From Burkholderia sp. D-99 (GTDB taxonomy: Bacteria; Pseudomonadota; Gammaproteobacteria; Burkholderiales; Burkholderiaceae): DNA of 64,000 nt. Positions 33,709 through 44,892 of the stretch are shown here, one piece after another; position 1 is the stretch's first letter, and each line of letters begins with the position of its first letter. Location of the stretch: the NCBI RefSeq assembly GCF_011605345.1, contig NZ_JAAOXM010000003.1:372001-436000 (forward strand), given 5' to 3'. A program made the translations under genes and the position numbers. The notes under the pieces were generated by a model that worked only from the letters and a program-made list of their open reading frames with translations, searched no databases and was not told the DNA's origin.

Positions 33709-36402
33709 TTACGCGAGCGCCTTCTCGACGATCTCGCGCACGTCGCGCGATTTCGCCCCGGCCGCGACCTGCTCGAGCGCTTCGCGCATCCGGTCGCGCA
33801 GCACGGGTGTGAAGCGGCGCCACAGTTCGAGCGAGCGGGCGAGACGTGCCGCGACCTGCGGGTTGATCGCGTCGAGCGCGAGCACCTGTTCGGCCCAGAA
33901 CGCATAACCCGAGCCGTCCGCCGCGTGGAATTGCGCGGGGTTGGCCGCGCAGAAGCTGAAGATCAGCGAACGTGCGCGGTTCGGATTCTTCAGGTTGAAC
34001 GCGGGGTGCGCGAGCAGCTTGCGAACCTTCGCGAGCGTCGGCTGCGCGGGCGTACCGCGCTGCGCGGCCTGCATCGCGAACCACTTGTCGATCACGAGCG
34101 CTTCTTTCTCGAAGCGGCGGTAGAAATCGTCGAGTGCGTGCGCGGCCGGTTCGTTCGCGCCGGCAGCCGCGGCGGACAGCAGCGCGCCGAGTGCAGCCGC
34201 GCGATCGGTCATGTTGTTCGCCGAGTCGTATTGCGCGGTCGCGAGGCGCACGGCATCGGCCGGATCCTCGAGCTCGGCGAGATACGCGAGTGCGAGGTTC
34301 TTCAGCGCGCGACGGCCGGACGCCTCGGGTGTCGGTTCGTAGGCGCCGGGCGTCTGGTGCTGCTCGTATGCAGCGAGCCAGTCGGCGCGCAGTGCGGTGG
34401 CGAGCCGGCGGCGCACGAACTGGCGTGCGCGATGCACGGCGGCCGGATCGGCTTCCGCCATCTGGTCGGCGAGGTAGGTTTCCGACGGCAGCGTCAGCGC
34501 GAGTTCGCGGAACGCAGGCGACAGCGTCGCGTCGGTCAGCACGCGGCGGAATGCGGCGACGAAGTTCTCGCCGAGCGTGAGTGGCTCGTTCGTGGTGGCA
34601 CGTGCGGCGAGCGTCAGCAGCGCGCGCGTCGCGAGGCGCTGGCCGGCTTCCCAGCGGTTGAACGGATCGCTGTCGTGCGCGAGCAGGAACGCGAGGTCGT
34701 CGTCGCTGTAGTCGTACTCGACGATCACTGGCGACGAGAAGTTGCGCAGCAGCGACGGCAGCGGTTGTTCCGGCACGTCGACGAACGTGAAGGTCTGCTC
34801 GGTGTCGGTGAAATCGAGCACGCGCGTCGTGCCTGCAGCGGCGGCTTCGCCGTCCAGACGCAGCGGCAGGTCGCGGCCGTCGCGGCCAATCAGGCCGATC
34901 GCGAACGGAATCAGCAACGGCCCCTGCTGCGTTTCGCGCGCGGCCGGCGACGCGTCGCCGTAGCCCTGTGCGAGCGTGACCGTATAACGACGCGCGGCCG
35001 CGTCGTACGCGGTGCGCACCGACACGCGCGGCGTGCCGGCCTGGCTGTACCAGCGCTCGAACTGCGCGAGGTCGCGCCCGTTCGCGTCGGCCATCGCGTG
35101 ACGGAAGTCGTCGCACGTCACCGCGTGGCCGTCATGACGCTTGAAGTACAGGTCCATCCCCTTGCGGAAGCCGTCGCGGCCGAACAGCGTCTGGTACATC
35201 CGCACGACTTCCGAGCCTTTCTCGTAGACGGTCATCGTGTAGAAGTTGTTGATCTCGACGTAGCTCTCCGGGCGCACCGGGTGCGCCATCGGGCCCGCGT
35301 CCTCGGCGAACTGCAACTGGCGCAGCACGCGCACATCCTCGATGCGCTTGACCGCGCGGGCCGCCGAGTCGATTTCGTCGCCCGCGGCCATGTCGGCCGA
35401 GAATTCCTGGTCGCGGAACACGGTCAGGCCTTCCTTCAGGCTCAGCTGGAACCAGTCGCGGCAGGTCACGCGGTTGCCGGTCCAGTTGTGGAAGTACTCG
35501 TGGCCGACCACCGATTCGATGTTCGCGAAGTCGGTATCGGTTGCGGTCTCGGGGTTCGCCAGCACGTACTTCGTGTTGAAGATGTTGAGCCCCTTGTTTT
35601 CCATCGCGCCCATGTTGAAGTCGCCGACCGCGACGATCATGAAGCGGTCGAGATCGAGCTCGAGGCCGAAGCGCTTCTCGTCCCAGCGGATCGAGTGGAT
35701 CAGCGAATCCATCGCGTGACGCGTCTTGTCGAGGTCGGCCGGCTCGACCCACACCTGCAGCAGCTTTTCCTTGCCCGAGCCGGTCGTGATCTTTTCCTCG
35801 ATCGCGACGAGCTTGCCCGCGACGAGCGCGAACAGGTAGCTCGGCTTGCGGAACGGGTCTTCCCATTTCGCGAAGTGGCGGCCGTCGGGCAGGTCGCCGG
35901 AATCGACGAGGTTGCCGTTCGACAGCAGCACCGGGTAGGCGGCCTTGTCGGCGCGCAGCGTCACCATGTACGACGCCATCACGTCCGGGCGATCGAGGAA
36001 GTAGGTGATGCGGCGAAAGCCTTCGGCTTCGCACTGCGTGAAGAAGTTGCCGCTCGATACATAGAGACCCGAGAGCGTCGTATTCTGGTCGGGCGCGCAT
36101 GCGCTTTCGAGCGTCAGCTCGAATGAATCGGGGACGTTCTCGACGGTCAGTCCGTGCTCGTGCGCACGCACGGCGCCATGCGGCGCACCATCGACCCAAG
36201 CGCCGAGGAATTCGAGCGCTTCGCCCATCAGCTCCAGGTGCGGCGCGGGCGCGGCGTCCGGATTGCGGCGCACGCGCATCGTATTCCTGACGATCGTGCG
36301 GGCCGGCGCGAGATCGAATTCGAGCGCAACGGCATCGATGAGGAAGGCCGGCGGCGTGTAGTCGGCGCGGCGGATCACGGTGGAGGAGGCGTTGTCGGAC
36401 AT
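33709..36402 (-). CDS. pepN: aminopeptidase N (M1 family)
   Basis: 897 residues from the ATG at 36402 ([20 protein letters not shown]). The zinc site HEYFHNW (HExxH) with the downstream Glu in [14 protein letters not shown] is intact, as is the exopeptidase motif GAMEN ([13 protein letters not shown]). Domain order matches the gamma/beta-proteobacterial PepN type (DUF3458 and the C-terminal helical ARM-like domain follow). It removes N-terminal residues from peptides in the cytoplasm. Transcribed alone. Confidence 0.96.
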   Translation of the reverse strand: MSDNASSTVIRRADYTPPAFLIDAVALEFDLAPARTIVRNTMRVRRNPDAAPAPHLELMGEALEFLGAWVDGAPHGAVRAHEHGLTVENVPDSFELTLESACAPDQNTTLSGLYVSSGNFFTQCEAEGFRRITYFLDRPDVMASYMVTLRADKAAYPVLLSNGNLVDSGDLPDGRHFAKWEDPFRKPSYLFALVAGKLVAIEEKITTGSGKEKLLQVWVEPADLDKTRHAMDSLIHSIRWDEKRFGLELDLDRFMIVAVGDFNMGAMENKGLNIFNTKYVLANPETATDTDFANIESVVGHEYFHNWTGNRVTCRDWFQLSLKEGLTVFRDQEFSADMAAGDEIDSAARAVKRIEDVRVLRQLQFAEDAGPMAHPVRPESYVEINNFYTMTVYEKGSEVVRMYQTLFGRDGFRKGMDLYFKRHDGHAVTCDDFRHAMADANGRDLAQFERWYSQAGTPRVSVRTAYDAAARRYTVTLAQGYGDASPAARETQQGPLLIPFAIGLIGRDGRDLPLRLDGEAAAAGTTRVLDFTDTEQTFTFVDVPEQPLPSLLRNFSSPVIVEYDYSDDDLAFLLAHDSDPFNRWEAGQRLATRALLTLAARATTNEPLTLGENFVAAFRRVLTDATLSPAFRELALTLPSETYLADQMAEADPAAVHRARQFVRRRLATALRADWLAAYEQHQTPGAYEPTPEASGRRALKNLALAYLAELEDPADAVRLATAQYDSANNMTDRAAALGALLSAAAAGANEPAAHALDDFYRRFEKEALVIDKWFAMQAAQRGTPAQPTLAKVRKLLAHPAFNLKNPNRARSLIFSFCAANPAQFHAADGSGYAFWAEQVLALDAINPQVAARLARSLELWRRFTPVLRDRMREALEQVAAGAKSRDVREIVEKALA

Positions 36403-36589
36403 GGTCGTCGAGATCGGTGGAGTGGGGGACGGGCCCGTGGCACGGGCCGGGCGAACCGGGCCATTGTACAAAGGCTTGCGGCTGCGTGCCGGGCGAACTT
36501 TTTACCGGTTCCGGGAGTCCGCGTATTATCGGCATCCCGTTACGGTTCGCGCGGTGCGACGAACGGGTGACGGATCGAAGAGGATCAAC

Positions 36590-37288
36590 ATGAAACGCGA
36601 ATGGATTCAACGCGGTGCGGGCTGGGCGGTAGTGCTGTGCGTGGCGCTGCTGACCGGCTGCACCAGCTACGTGACGACCCAGGTCACGGCCTTCTCCGAC
36701 TGGAGCGGCAGCGACGCGACACGCACCTATGCGTTCACGCGCACCGATGCGCAGAAGAACAGCATCGAGCAGTCGACCTACGAGCCGATCGTCGCGAACG
36801 AGCTGTCCACGTATGCGTTCCGGCAGGTGCCGCAGGCGCAGGCGCGGTATCTCGTCGGGCTGACCTATGCGGTCGGCAGCGATCTGGTGACGGTGCCGCA
36901 GCCGGTCTATTACGATCCGTGGTTCGCGCCCGGGCCGTACTGGGGGCGCGGGCCGTGGGGCCCGTGGGGGCCCTGGGGGCCGATGCCGGCCGGCTATGTC
37001 GCGCAGACGTACCAGGTGTTCGACTACACGCTCGGCATCCGCATCACCGAGCGTGCGACGGGCAAGGAGGTCTACAACGTGTCCGCGCGCACGACCGGCG
37101 ACAACGGCACGCTGCTGTACGCGATGCCGTTCCTCGCGCGTAGCGCGCTCGCCGATTTCCCGCTGTCGAACGGCGCGGTCCGCTCGGTCCGGCTGCCGGT
37201 CGACAAGCGCGGGGGCCCGGCGGCACCGGCCGCCAACGAACGCGTGGTGCCGGCGGCTCCCGCTTCGGGTGCAGCCGCCGCGAAGTAA
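36590..37288 (+). CDS. DUF4136 lipoprotein
   Basis: 232 residues. A lipobox (LLTGCTS) ends the signal peptide, so the mature protein should start at the lipidated Cys near residue 24. It is followed by the DUF4136 pattern (FSDWSGSDATRTYAFTR) and a Pro/Trp/Gly-rich insert (WGRGPWGPWGPWGPMP). The C-terminus is Ala/Pro-rich. Outer-membrane lipoprotein of unknown function. Divergent from pepN. Confidence 0.8.
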   Translation: MKREWIQRGAGWAVVLCVALLTGCTSYVTTQVTAFSDWSGSDATRTYAFTRTDAQKNSIEQSTYEPIVANELSTYAFRQVPQAQARYLVGLTYAVGSDLVTVPQPVYYDPWFAPGPYWGRGPWGPWGPWGPMPAGYVAQTYQVFDYTLGIRITERATGKEVYNVSARTTGDNGTLLYAMPFLARSALADFPLSNGAVRSVRLPVDKRGGPAAPAANERVVPAAPASGAAAAK

Positions 37289-37342
37289 CGCGGCGTCAGT
37301 CTCGGCGCGGCCGTCCGGCCGCGCCCGCCATCTTCCTCCCCG

Positions 37343-37915
37343 TCAGACCCCGACGCCCAGCAGCGCCAGCGCGCCGAGCACGACGAACAGCACGGCCGCG
37401 ATCCCGTGCACGAGCCTGGTCGGCAGGCGGTGCGCGAAGCGGTCGCCGAGCAGGATCGCCGGCACGTTCGCGAGCATCATCCCGAACGTCGTGCCGGCCA
37501 CCACGCCGATGTAATCCTGGAAGCGCGCGGCCAGCGCGACGGTCGCGATCTGCGTCTTGTCGCCCATTTCCGCGAGGAAGAACGCGACGAGGGTTGCACC
37601 GAACACGCCGAGCCGCGAACGGTTGGCATTGGCTTCGTCGGCATCGAGCTTGTCCGGCACGAGAATCCACAACCCCATCGCGATGAACGAGAACGCGAGC
37701 GCCCAGCGCATGATCGACGGCGTGACGAGCGCACCGAGCCATTCGCCGAGCGCGCCGGCGAAACCGTGATTCACGAGCGTCGCGACGAGCACGCCGAGAA
37801 TGATCGGCACCGGCTTGCGATAGCGCGCGGCCAGTACGAGGGAAAGCAATTGGGTCTTGTCGCCGATTTCAGCGAGGGCGACGGCGCCGGTGGAGATCAG
37901 GAAGGCTTGAGACAC
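37343..37915 (-). CDS. mneA: manganese exporter of the UPF0016/GDT1 (MneA) family
   Basis: 190 residues in two homologous halves, each with the signature E-x-G-D-K-T-Q: AEIGDKTQLL near residue 15 and AEMGDKTQIA near residue 115. Six membrane helices. Start is a GTG at 37915 (VSQAFLISTGAVALAEIG), since no ATG fits the family N-terminus. The leader contains a yybP-ykoY manganese riboswitch (38001-38122), which matches the role in Mn export and gives the regulation: expression rises when Mn(II) is high. Confidence 0.9.
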   Translation of the reverse strand: MSQAFLISTGAVALAEIGDKTQLLSLVLAARYRKPVPIILGVLVATLVNHGFAGALGEWLGALVTPSIMRWALAFSFIAMGLWILVPDKLDADEANANRSRLGVFGATLVAFFLAEMGDKTQIATVALAARFQDYIGVVAGTTFGMMLANVPAILLGDRFAHRLPTRLVHGIAAVLFVVLGALALLGVGV

Positions 37916-37959
37916 GGATGGGGTTCCACGGGCCGGTGTTGTGCGTGCGAGCGACGATC

Positions 37960-37993
37960 CACGGTGCGCCGGGCCCTGATGCGGCGCACCGTG
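37960..37993 (-). promoter_or_regulatory. expression-platform hairpin of the Mn riboswitch leader
   Basis: CACGGTGCGCC (37960-37970) pairs with GGCGCACCGTG (37983-37993), a perfect 11-base stem between the aptamer and the GTG start. No T-run follows, so control is more likely at translation or through Rho than by an intrinsic terminator. Confidence 0.55.
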
Positions 37994-38000
37994 AACCATC

Positions 38001-38122
38001 GGTCTCGCCAGGCCTAGGTGGCTGCGCCCGCCATGGCCGTACGGCCAAGTCTGTTGACGGACGCCTCCGTCACGATGCACGCCGGGAGCGCGGGACATCG
38101 AGCGGAGCGGCTACTCCCCAAT
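38001..38122 (-). promoter_or_regulatory. yybP-ykoY manganese riboswitch aptamer
   Basis: On the minus strand the conserved elements appear in order: TTGGGGAGTAGC at the 5' side (38111-38122), GTCAACAGACTTGGCC in the middle, GGCGGGCGCAGCC, and GCCTGGCGAGACC at the 3' side (38013-38001). These are the hallmarks of the yybP-ykoY family, which binds Mn(II) between two loop regions. It lies directly upstream of mneA. Confidence 0.88.
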
Positions 38123-38224
38123 GAGCGGCGAATTCTAGCACGGCGCGTCGCGTGCGGGAAAGCGGCCGGGCGGCGCGGCGCCTGGGGGCGGGGCGGGATC
38201 GGCGTTCGGCAGTCTCCGGCCGTA

Positions 38225-38431
38225 CGGCGGACTCGGCGGACTCGGCAGACTCGGCAGACTCGGCAGACCCGGCAGACCCGGCAGACCCGGCAGACCCGGC
38301 AGACCCGGCAGACCCGGCAGACCCGGCAGACCCGGCAGACCCGGCAGACACGGCAGACACGGCAGACACGGCAGACACGGCAGACACGGCAGACACGGCA
38401 GACACGGCAGACACGGCAGACACGGCAGACA
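38225..38431. repeat. 9-bp tandem repeat (minisatellite), 23 units in three blocks
   Basis: Unbroken units of nine bases: 2 x CGGCGGACT, 2 x CGGCAGACT, 9 x CGGCAGACC, 10 x CGGCAGACA, then a partial unit. The last base of the unit changes in blocks (T, C, A), which shows successive expansions from variants. It lies between the mneA riboswitch and guaD, in no plausible gene. Read in frame, it would encode monotonous Ala-Asp-Pro/Thr or Arg-Gln-Thr. Copy number is likely to vary between strains. Confidence 0.95.
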
Positions 38432-38478
38432 CGGCAGCGGATGCCCGTGCCTGCCGGGACGAGTCCCCGGGAACGCCG

Positions 38479-39795
38479 TTACGCAGCCGGGCGGCGCGCG
38501 GCGCCGCGCTCGTGGACGAGCTTGCCGGCCGCATAGGTGCGGTACACCGCGCGGTCGTCGCCGAGCAGCGCGAACGCGAACAGCAACTCCTCGAGCGAAT
38601 CCGCACGCTTCGTCCGGCGCGCGAGCAGCGGCGTGGCCTGCGGATCGAGCACGACGAAGTCGGCCTCGGTGCGCGGCGCGAGCGTGCCGACCGTATCGGC
38701 GAGGTCGAGCGCCTGCGCGGCGCCGGCCGTCGCGAGCCAGAACATCCGCGTTGCAGTCAGGTGATGCCCCGACAGCCGCGCGACCTTGTGCGCCTCGTTC
38801 ATCGTCTGCAGCATCGAGAACGACGTGCCGCCGCCGACGTCGGTCGCTAGCGTGACGGGCACGTCGTATTCACCGGCCTTGTCGAAATCGAACAGCCCGC
38901 TGCCGAGGAAGAAGTTCGACGTCGGGCAGTGCGCGACGACGGTGCGCGTCTCGGCCATCCGGCGGCGGTCCTCGTCGTCGAGGTGGATGCAGTGGCCGTA
39001 CACCGCGCGCGGACGCAGCAGCCCGTAGCGGTCGTAGATGTCGAGATAGCTGCGATGGCCGGGGAACAGCTCGGCCACCCATTTCACCTCGTCGACGTTC
39101 TCCGCGACGTGGCTTTGCACGAACACGTCCGGGTGGCGGCGCGCGAGTTCGCCGCACGCTTCGAGCTGGGCCTCGGTCGACGTCGGTGCAAAGCGCGGCG
39201 TGAGCGCGTACATCTGGCGGCCCTTGCCGTGCCAGCGGTCGATCAGCTCGGCGCTGTCGTCATAACCGGATTGCGCGGTGTCGCGCAGGAACTCGGGGCA
39301 GTTGCGGTCCATCAGCACCTTGCCCGCGATCATCCGCAGGTCGCGCGCGTCGCTTGCCGCGAACAACGCATCGGCCGACTGCTTGTGCACCGTGCAGTAG
39401 ACGAGCGCGCTCGTCGTGCCGCAGGCGAGCAGTTCGTCGACGAAGAAATCGGCGACTTCGCGCGCATGCTCGGGGTCGCCGAACTGGCGCTCGGTCGGGA
39501 ACGTGTACTTGTCCAGCCACGGCAGCAGGCCCGGCGCCGGCGACGCGATCATGTCCGTCTGCGGGTAGTGGATGTGCGTGTCGATGAAGCCGGGCACGAT
39601 CAACTTGTCGCTCAGGTCGTGGACGACCGCGTCGCGCGCGAGCGTCGCGGCGAGCTGCGCGTACGGGCCGGCCGCGACGACCTTGCCGTCGGCGACGATC
39701 AGGAGGCCGTCGGCCTCGTAGTTCGCGGCCTGGCTCGATTGCGCCGGGTCGCCGTTGAAGGTCAGCAGCTGGGAACGGAAAGCGGTTTGCGTCAT
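38479..39795 (-). CDS. guaD: guanine deaminase
   Basis: 438 residues from the ATG at 39795 (MTQTAFRSQLLTFNGDPAQS). An amidohydrolase with the zinc ligands visible: DTHIHYPQTDMIASPAPGLL, VQSHVAENVDEV, YGHCIHLDDEDRR and ATDVGGGTSFSM. The insertions CPTSNFFLGSGLFD and LDKYTFPTERQF are typical of guanine deaminase. It converts guanine to xanthine. Together with the ADA-type deaminase and xdhC upstream it makes a purine-degradation group on the minus strand. Confidence 0.94.
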   Translation of the reverse strand: MTQTAFRSQLLTFNGDPAQSSQAANYEADGLLIVADGKVVAAGPYAQLAATLARDAVVHDLSDKLIVPGFIDTHIHYPQTDMIASPAPGLLPWLDKYTFPTERQFGDPEHAREVADFFVDELLACGTTSALVYCTVHKQSADALFAASDARDLRMIAGKVLMDRNCPEFLRDTAQSGYDDSAELIDRWHGKGRQMYALTPRFAPTSTEAQLEACGELARRHPDVFVQSHVAENVDEVKWVAELFPGHRSYLDIYDRYGLLRPRAVYGHCIHLDDEDRRRMAETRTVVAHCPTSNFFLGSGLFDFDKAGEYDVPVTLATDVGGGTSFSMLQTMNEAHKVARLSGHHLTATRMFWLATAGAAQALDLADTVGTLAPRTEADFVVLDPQATPLLARRTKRADSLEELLFAFALLGDDRAVYRTYAAGKLVHERGAARRPAA

Positions 39796-40166
39796 GACGA
39801 ATGGTCCTGCATCAAGGTAAGGCGAACAGAAGAAAGCGAGCGACGCCGCACGGGGGCGGGACGGTGCTTCGCGAGCGGTTGCGGCACGCTGCGTGCGGCA
39901 CGACCGAAGGCGATTGCGCGGGCGAACGTGGCGGCCGAAGCCGCCAGCCAGTGGTTGCCGGCTAACCTCGCAGCCGTTGCGCTCGCGACCGATGCGGCGG
40001 CGAACGGAACGGCATACCGCGACGGCAGGCATAGGCGAGCGACGACGGACAGTGCCGTCGCCACGCGTGCACGCACGCGATCGCCGCGGCGCAAGGCCGA
40101 ACCGGTGGTCGCGAAGCGGATGCCGTTGCCGTGTCTCATCTGTCTAGCGTTCCTCGATGCGGGTCG
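39796..40166. other. 371-base gap between guaD and the adenine deaminase gene
   Basis: A 115-codon minus-strand frame (40139-39792) spans the gap and ends across the guaD start. Its Ala/Arg-heavy product shows no domain and only a weak, distant ribosome-binding site, so I do not call it. Otherwise I see no promoter, hairpin or RNA gene that stands out. Confidence 0.4.
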
Positions 40167-41210
<1,044 letters not shown>

Positions 41211-42215
41211 TCAGTAGGTAGGGGAAGCCTGCGCGGACGCATTCGCCTCGACGGCCTGCAGCAATTGCGCAGCCACCGAGATCGCGATCACTTCGGGCGC
41301 CTTGTCGATGATGCCTTCGACACCGATCGGGCAGCGCATCCGCGCGACCTGGGCCGGGTCGATGCCGATCGCCGCGAGGCGATGATCGAACTGCACGCGT
41401 TTCGCGTGCGAGCCGGTCATCCCGAAGTACGCGTAGTCGCCGCGCCGCAGGATGCGCTCGGCCAGCACGAAATCGAGTGCGTGGTCGTGCGTCATCACGA
41501 CGAAGTAGGACTGTGGCGGCGCCGCGTCGACCGCGTCCGCCGGGGCAGCGGCGGCTTCGATCGCGAGGTTGCCGATGCCGGCGAGCGCGTCGGCCGGCGG
41601 GAACACCGCATCGGGCCCGTCGATCCAGCGCACCTGGCACGGCAGCGTCGCCAGTACCTTCACGAGCGCGGTGCCGATGTGCCCGGCGCCGAACAGCACG
41701 ACGGGGAACGCATACGGCGCGATCGTTTCGGTCATCAGCGACACGCCGCCGGTTTCCCACAGCAGGCAGTCGGCACGCGCGGCTTCCGATTCGGGCTCGC
41801 TCAACAGCGGCGCGCCCGGCGAGGGGCCGAATGATACGCTACGCACGGTCGCGGCGCCGGCCGCGACACGCTTCGCGAGCGACATGATCCAGCCGAGATC
41901 GCCGACGTCGAGCCGCTCGAACGCGAGCACCACGGCGCCGCCGCAGCACTGGCCGAGGCTCGGGCCGAGCGCGAGCCGTTCGAGCCGGCGCGCGTGCGGC
42001 ACGTGCGCGCCATCCTTCAGCAGATGCCGCGCGATCTCGATCGCCTTCCATTCCAGATGACCGCCGCCGATCGTATGGCGGGCCGTGTCGCGCGTGACGA
42101 GCATCTTGGTGCCGGCTTCGCGCGGCGCGGAGCCGTCGGTATGCGCGACCGTCACGAGCACGGCCGCTTCGCCGTGCGCGAGCAGTTGCTGCAGATCGCC
42201 GAGCCAGGCTTCCAT
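41211..42215 (-). CDS. xdhC: xanthine dehydrogenase accessory protein XdhC
   Basis: 334 residues from the ATG at 42215 (MEAWLGDLQQLLAHGEAAVL). N-terminal XdhC/CoxI domain (TDGSAPREAGTKMLV, LGPSLGQCCGGAV with the Cys pair), then a Rossmann-type C-terminal domain (VVLFGAGHIGTALVKVLA, FVVMTHDHALDF, YFGMTGSHAKR). It binds molybdenum cofactor, supports its sulfuration and inserts it into xanthine dehydrogenase. The catalytic xdhA/xdhB genes that usually precede it are not in this window. Confidence 0.93.
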   Translation of the reverse strand: MEAWLGDLQQLLAHGEAAVLVTVAHTDGSAPREAGTKMLVTRDTARHTIGGGHLEWKAIEIARHLLKDGAHVPHARRLERLALGPSLGQCCGGAVVLAFERLDVGDLGWIMSLAKRVAAGAATVRSVSFGPSPGAPLLSEPESEAARADCLLWETGGVSLMTETIAPYAFPVVLFGAGHIGTALVKVLATLPCQVRWIDGPDAVFPPADALAGIGNLAIEAAAAPADAVDAAPPQSYFVVMTHDHALDFVLAERILRRGDYAYFGMTGSHAKRVQFDHRLAAIGIDPAQVARMRCPIGVEGIIDKAPEVIAISVAAQLLQAVEANASAQASPTY

Positions 42216-42857
42216 CAGCACACTCCGTTCGGGACGACGCGGCACGACACGCGGCGCGGGCTGGCGAGCGTGGCGGCAACGAGGACGGACGGGAGCGGGG
42301 CGGGCCGGCCGCAGGGCCGATGCGGTGCGGCGGCAGCGCGCGGACGGCGCGTGCGGACGGCACCGCCGGATGAGCGGACGCCATGAGGGTGACGGATGCG
42401 GATGGTTTGCGTTGTCATGATGAATCCAGTCGACATTGCGGATCGGGCGCGCGTTACGCAGGGGTGGTGAGACCGCCTGGCCTCGCGCACGTAGATCGCC
42501 ATCCAGTCACGAAGATAGCACCGCAAGGCGAAGGGAACATCGCGGGGCGGTGATCCGGGCTATCAGGAGGCGATCATGTCGATCATAGGCCCGCCGCTCG
42601 GGATCGGGGCGTCGATGCTTGCACGTCGGGCCGAAACGCAGGCGTGGCGGGGCCGGGCGCGGAAGTCGCGCGATGCGCGTTCGCCCGGATATCCGGGCGG
42701 CGGCGGTGTAGGTGTTTACGCGGGGCCGCCCAGGGCGGCCAGTCAGGGGCGACCGGCCGGGCTGGGCCGGCGAGCGCTCCGGGGGCGGGCGGTTAGCGGC
42801 CGGCGGTGTGCGGCCCGGGCGAGCGGGCCGCGCGCAGGCCGGTATGAAACCGGCCGG
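42216..42857. other. 642-base GC-rich gap where xdhAB might be expected
   Basis: No supported gene on either strand. The frames present are Arg/Pro/Gly-rich and lack ribosome-binding sites. A hairpin GGCCGGT/ACCGGCC near 42838-42856 may be the dsbB terminator. No remnant of xanthine dehydrogenase could be recognised. Confidence 0.5.
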
Positions 42858-43370
42858 TCAGGCCGCGAGCTTGCGACGATGACGCCAGAGGCTCGCGACG
42901 ACGGCGATCAGGATCGCGGCGAAACCGATCAGCGACCAGCCGGGCAGCAGGATGCCGAAGATCGGCGGGTAGACGGTCTCGCACAGCCCGGCGACCTTGA
43001 ACATGCCGGGGAACCACTGCGCGGGCGGCAGGCTGTCGACGATCGGCTGCAGCGTGTCGAAGCCGCAGCTGAAGCCCGGATTCATCTGGATCGTCAGATG
43101 CCGGGCGGCCGTGCCGACGCCGCCGGCCGCGGCGATCGCGATCAGCAGCTCGAGCACCCAGACGCCGCGCCAGTTGCGGATCCCGGCAGCCAGGAACGCG
43201 AAGATCCCGATCGCGCAGAAGAAGTAGCGCTGGATGATGCACAGCGGGCAGGGGTCTTCGTTCTTCACGTACTGCAGGTAGAGCGCACCGGCCAGCAGGG
43301 CGATGCACACCCATCCGAGCAGCATCAGCAGGCGGCGTTCGCGGCGGATTGCGAGCGTGTAGTCGTTCAT
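42858..43370 (-). CDS. dsbB: disulfide bond formation protein DsbB
   Basis: 170 residues with four membrane helices. The catalytic pair is in the first periplasmic loop (CPLC, C41 and C44) and a second Cys pair in the second loop (C102 in GFSCGFD and C130 in AGLCETV). It re-oxidises DsbA and passes electrons to quinone. The N-terminal [20 protein letters not shown] fits the family. Transcribed alone. Confidence 0.94.
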   Translation of the reverse strand: MNDYTLAIRRERRLLMLLGWVCIALLAGALYLQYVKNEDPCPLCIIQRYFFCAIGIFAFLAAGIRNWRGVWVLELLIAIAAAGGVGTAARHLTIQMNPGFSCGFDTLQPIVDSLPPAQWFPGMFKVAGLCETVYPPIFGILLPGWSLIGFAAILIAVVASLWRHRRKLAA

Positions 43371-43509
43371 GTCGGCGGGGTTCCTCGTGGGTCGGTCCGG
43401 AAAACAATCGCGCGATTTTAGCGCGAACGGTCTGGCACGAAACTGACAGCGCGGGTGCGGCGACCTGCCGCACCACGCGTCCTGTCCGACGGCGCTCGCT
43501 TGGCCGCGC

Positions 43510-44886
43510 TCAGCGGATCGTGTTCAGCACGGCCTCGACCGCCTGGCCGATCGCGAGCAGCGCGTCGTCGCGATGCGGTGCGGCCGCGAGCATCAGGCCG
43601 ACCGGCGCAGCGTCGCGCGGATGGCAGGGCAGCGATAGCGCGCAAGCGTCGAGGAAGTTGAACGCGCTCGGGTTGCGCAGGATCAGCGCATTGGTGCGCG
43701 TGAACGCGGCGTCGTCCGCTTCGAGTTCGGCGATGCGCGGCGGCACGACCGGCACCGTCGGCGCGACGAGCGCATCGAAGCGCGACCAGACCGTGTGCGC
43801 GGCTTCGTCGAGCATCGCCGTGCGCGCGGCGAGCAGGTCGAGATAGTCGGCCGCGCTTGCGGGTTCGCCCTTCAGGATCCGCGTGAGCACGCGCGGGTCG
43901 TACCGGTCGCGGTGCTGGGCGAGCAGCGGGCGATGCCACGCGTAGGCCTCGATCGGCGAGAAGCCGAAGCGGTTGATGTCCGGCAGCCGGTCGAGCGCCG
44001 GGAAGCGCACTTCCGTGACGATCGCGCCGGCGGCTTCGAGATGCTTGAGCGCGGCGTCGAGCGCGGCCGCGACGTCGGCATCGACACCGTCCGTCACGTA
44101 GTTCGTCAGCACGCCGAGCCGTACGCCCTCGAGCGGCCGGGCGGCCGGCACGTGCGGTTCGAGGCCCGCGAGCATCCGGTCGACGAGCGCACAGCAGGCG
44201 ACGGTCAGGCCGATCGGGCCGAACGAGTCGAGCGTCGTCGACAGCGGCACGCCGCCTTGCGTCGGGATCCGGCTCGCGGTCGGCTTGAAGCCCGTCAGCC
44301 CGCACAGGGCGGCCGGAATGCGGATCGAGCCACCCGTGTCGGTGCCGAGCGCGACGGCGGCCATCCCGTCGGCAACGGACGCCGCCGCGCCGGACGACGA
44401 GCCGCCGGAAATCCGCGCGTCGCCCGGCACGTCGCGGTGGTACGGCGAGCGCGGGTGGCCGAAGTGCGGATTCAGCCCGAGTCCCGAGAATGCGAATTCG
44501 CTCATGTTGGTGCGGCCGACCAGCACCGCGCCCGCCCGCTTGAGCCGCGCGACGGCGACCGCATCGGTGCGCGCTGCCGGCGCGCCGTCGAGCACGCGCG
44601 AACCCGCGCGCGTCACCTGGCCCGCGACGTCGAACAGGTCCTTGACCGACACGGGAATGCCCGCGAGCGGCGACAGCACGGTGCCCGCGGCGCGCAGCCG
44701 GTCGTGCGCGTCGGCGGCCGCGCGCGCGTTGTCGGCATCGACTTCGGTGAAGACGACCGCGCCCTGGCCCGACGGATCGGCGATCCGGTCGAGCGCGGTG
44801 TCGACGAGCGCGCGGCTCGTGGTCCGGCCGGCGGCGAGGTCGGCGGCGAGCCGGGCGAGCGGGGGGAAGGGCGTGAAAGTGGTCAT
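43510..44886 (-). CDS. amidase (amidase-signature family, AtzF/GatA-like)
   Basis: 458 residues. The Ser-cis-Ser-Lys triad is visible: Lys82 ([10 protein letters not shown]), the cis-Ser in [16 protein letters not shown] (161-176) and the nucleophile Ser187 ([12 protein letters not shown]). C-terminal part [14 protein letters not shown] and [15 protein letters not shown] are typical. It hydrolyses an amide such as allophanate, acetamide-type or aryl amides, and the exact substrate cannot be told. A GntR regulator ends six bases upstream of it, so both may be one transcript. Confidence 0.85.
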   Translation of the reverse strand: MTTFTPFPPLARLAADLAAGRTTSRALVDTALDRIADPSGQGAVVFTEVDADNARAAADAHDRLRAAGTVLSPLAGIPVSVKDLFDVAGQVTRAGSRVLDGAPAARTDAVAVARLKRAGAVLVGRTNMSEFAFSGLGLNPHFGHPRSPYHRDVPGDARISGGSSSGAAASVADGMAAVALGTDTGGSIRIPAALCGLTGFKPTASRIPTQGGVPLSTTLDSFGPIGLTVACCALVDRMLAGLEPHVPAARPLEGVRLGVLTNYVTDGVDADVAAALDAALKHLEAAGAIVTEVRFPALDRLPDINRFGFSPIEAYAWHRPLLAQHRDRYDPRVLTRILKGEPASAADYLDLLAARTAMLDEAAHTVWSRFDALVAPTVPVVPPRIAELEADDAAFTRTNALILRNPSAFNFLDACALSLPCHPRDAAPVGLMLAAAPHRDDALLAIGQAVEAVLNTIR

Positions 44887-44892
44887 GGCGGC

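Noticed and set aside
33520..36126. 868-codon plus-strand frame over pepN
   Set aside because: Antisense shadow of the M1 aminopeptidase gene.
38225..38431. CRISPR array
   Set aside because: The 9-base units are contiguous, with no spacers and no cas genes. This is a simple tandem repeat.
39792..40139. 115-codon frame overlapping the guaD start
   Set aside because: The ATGA overlap is suggestive, but the product is Ala/Arg-rich without domain and the ribosome-binding site is weak and distant. Left uncalled.
42576..43421. 281-codon plus-strand frame over dsbB
   Set aside because: Shadow of dsbB and of the GC-rich gap. No domain and no ribosome-binding site.
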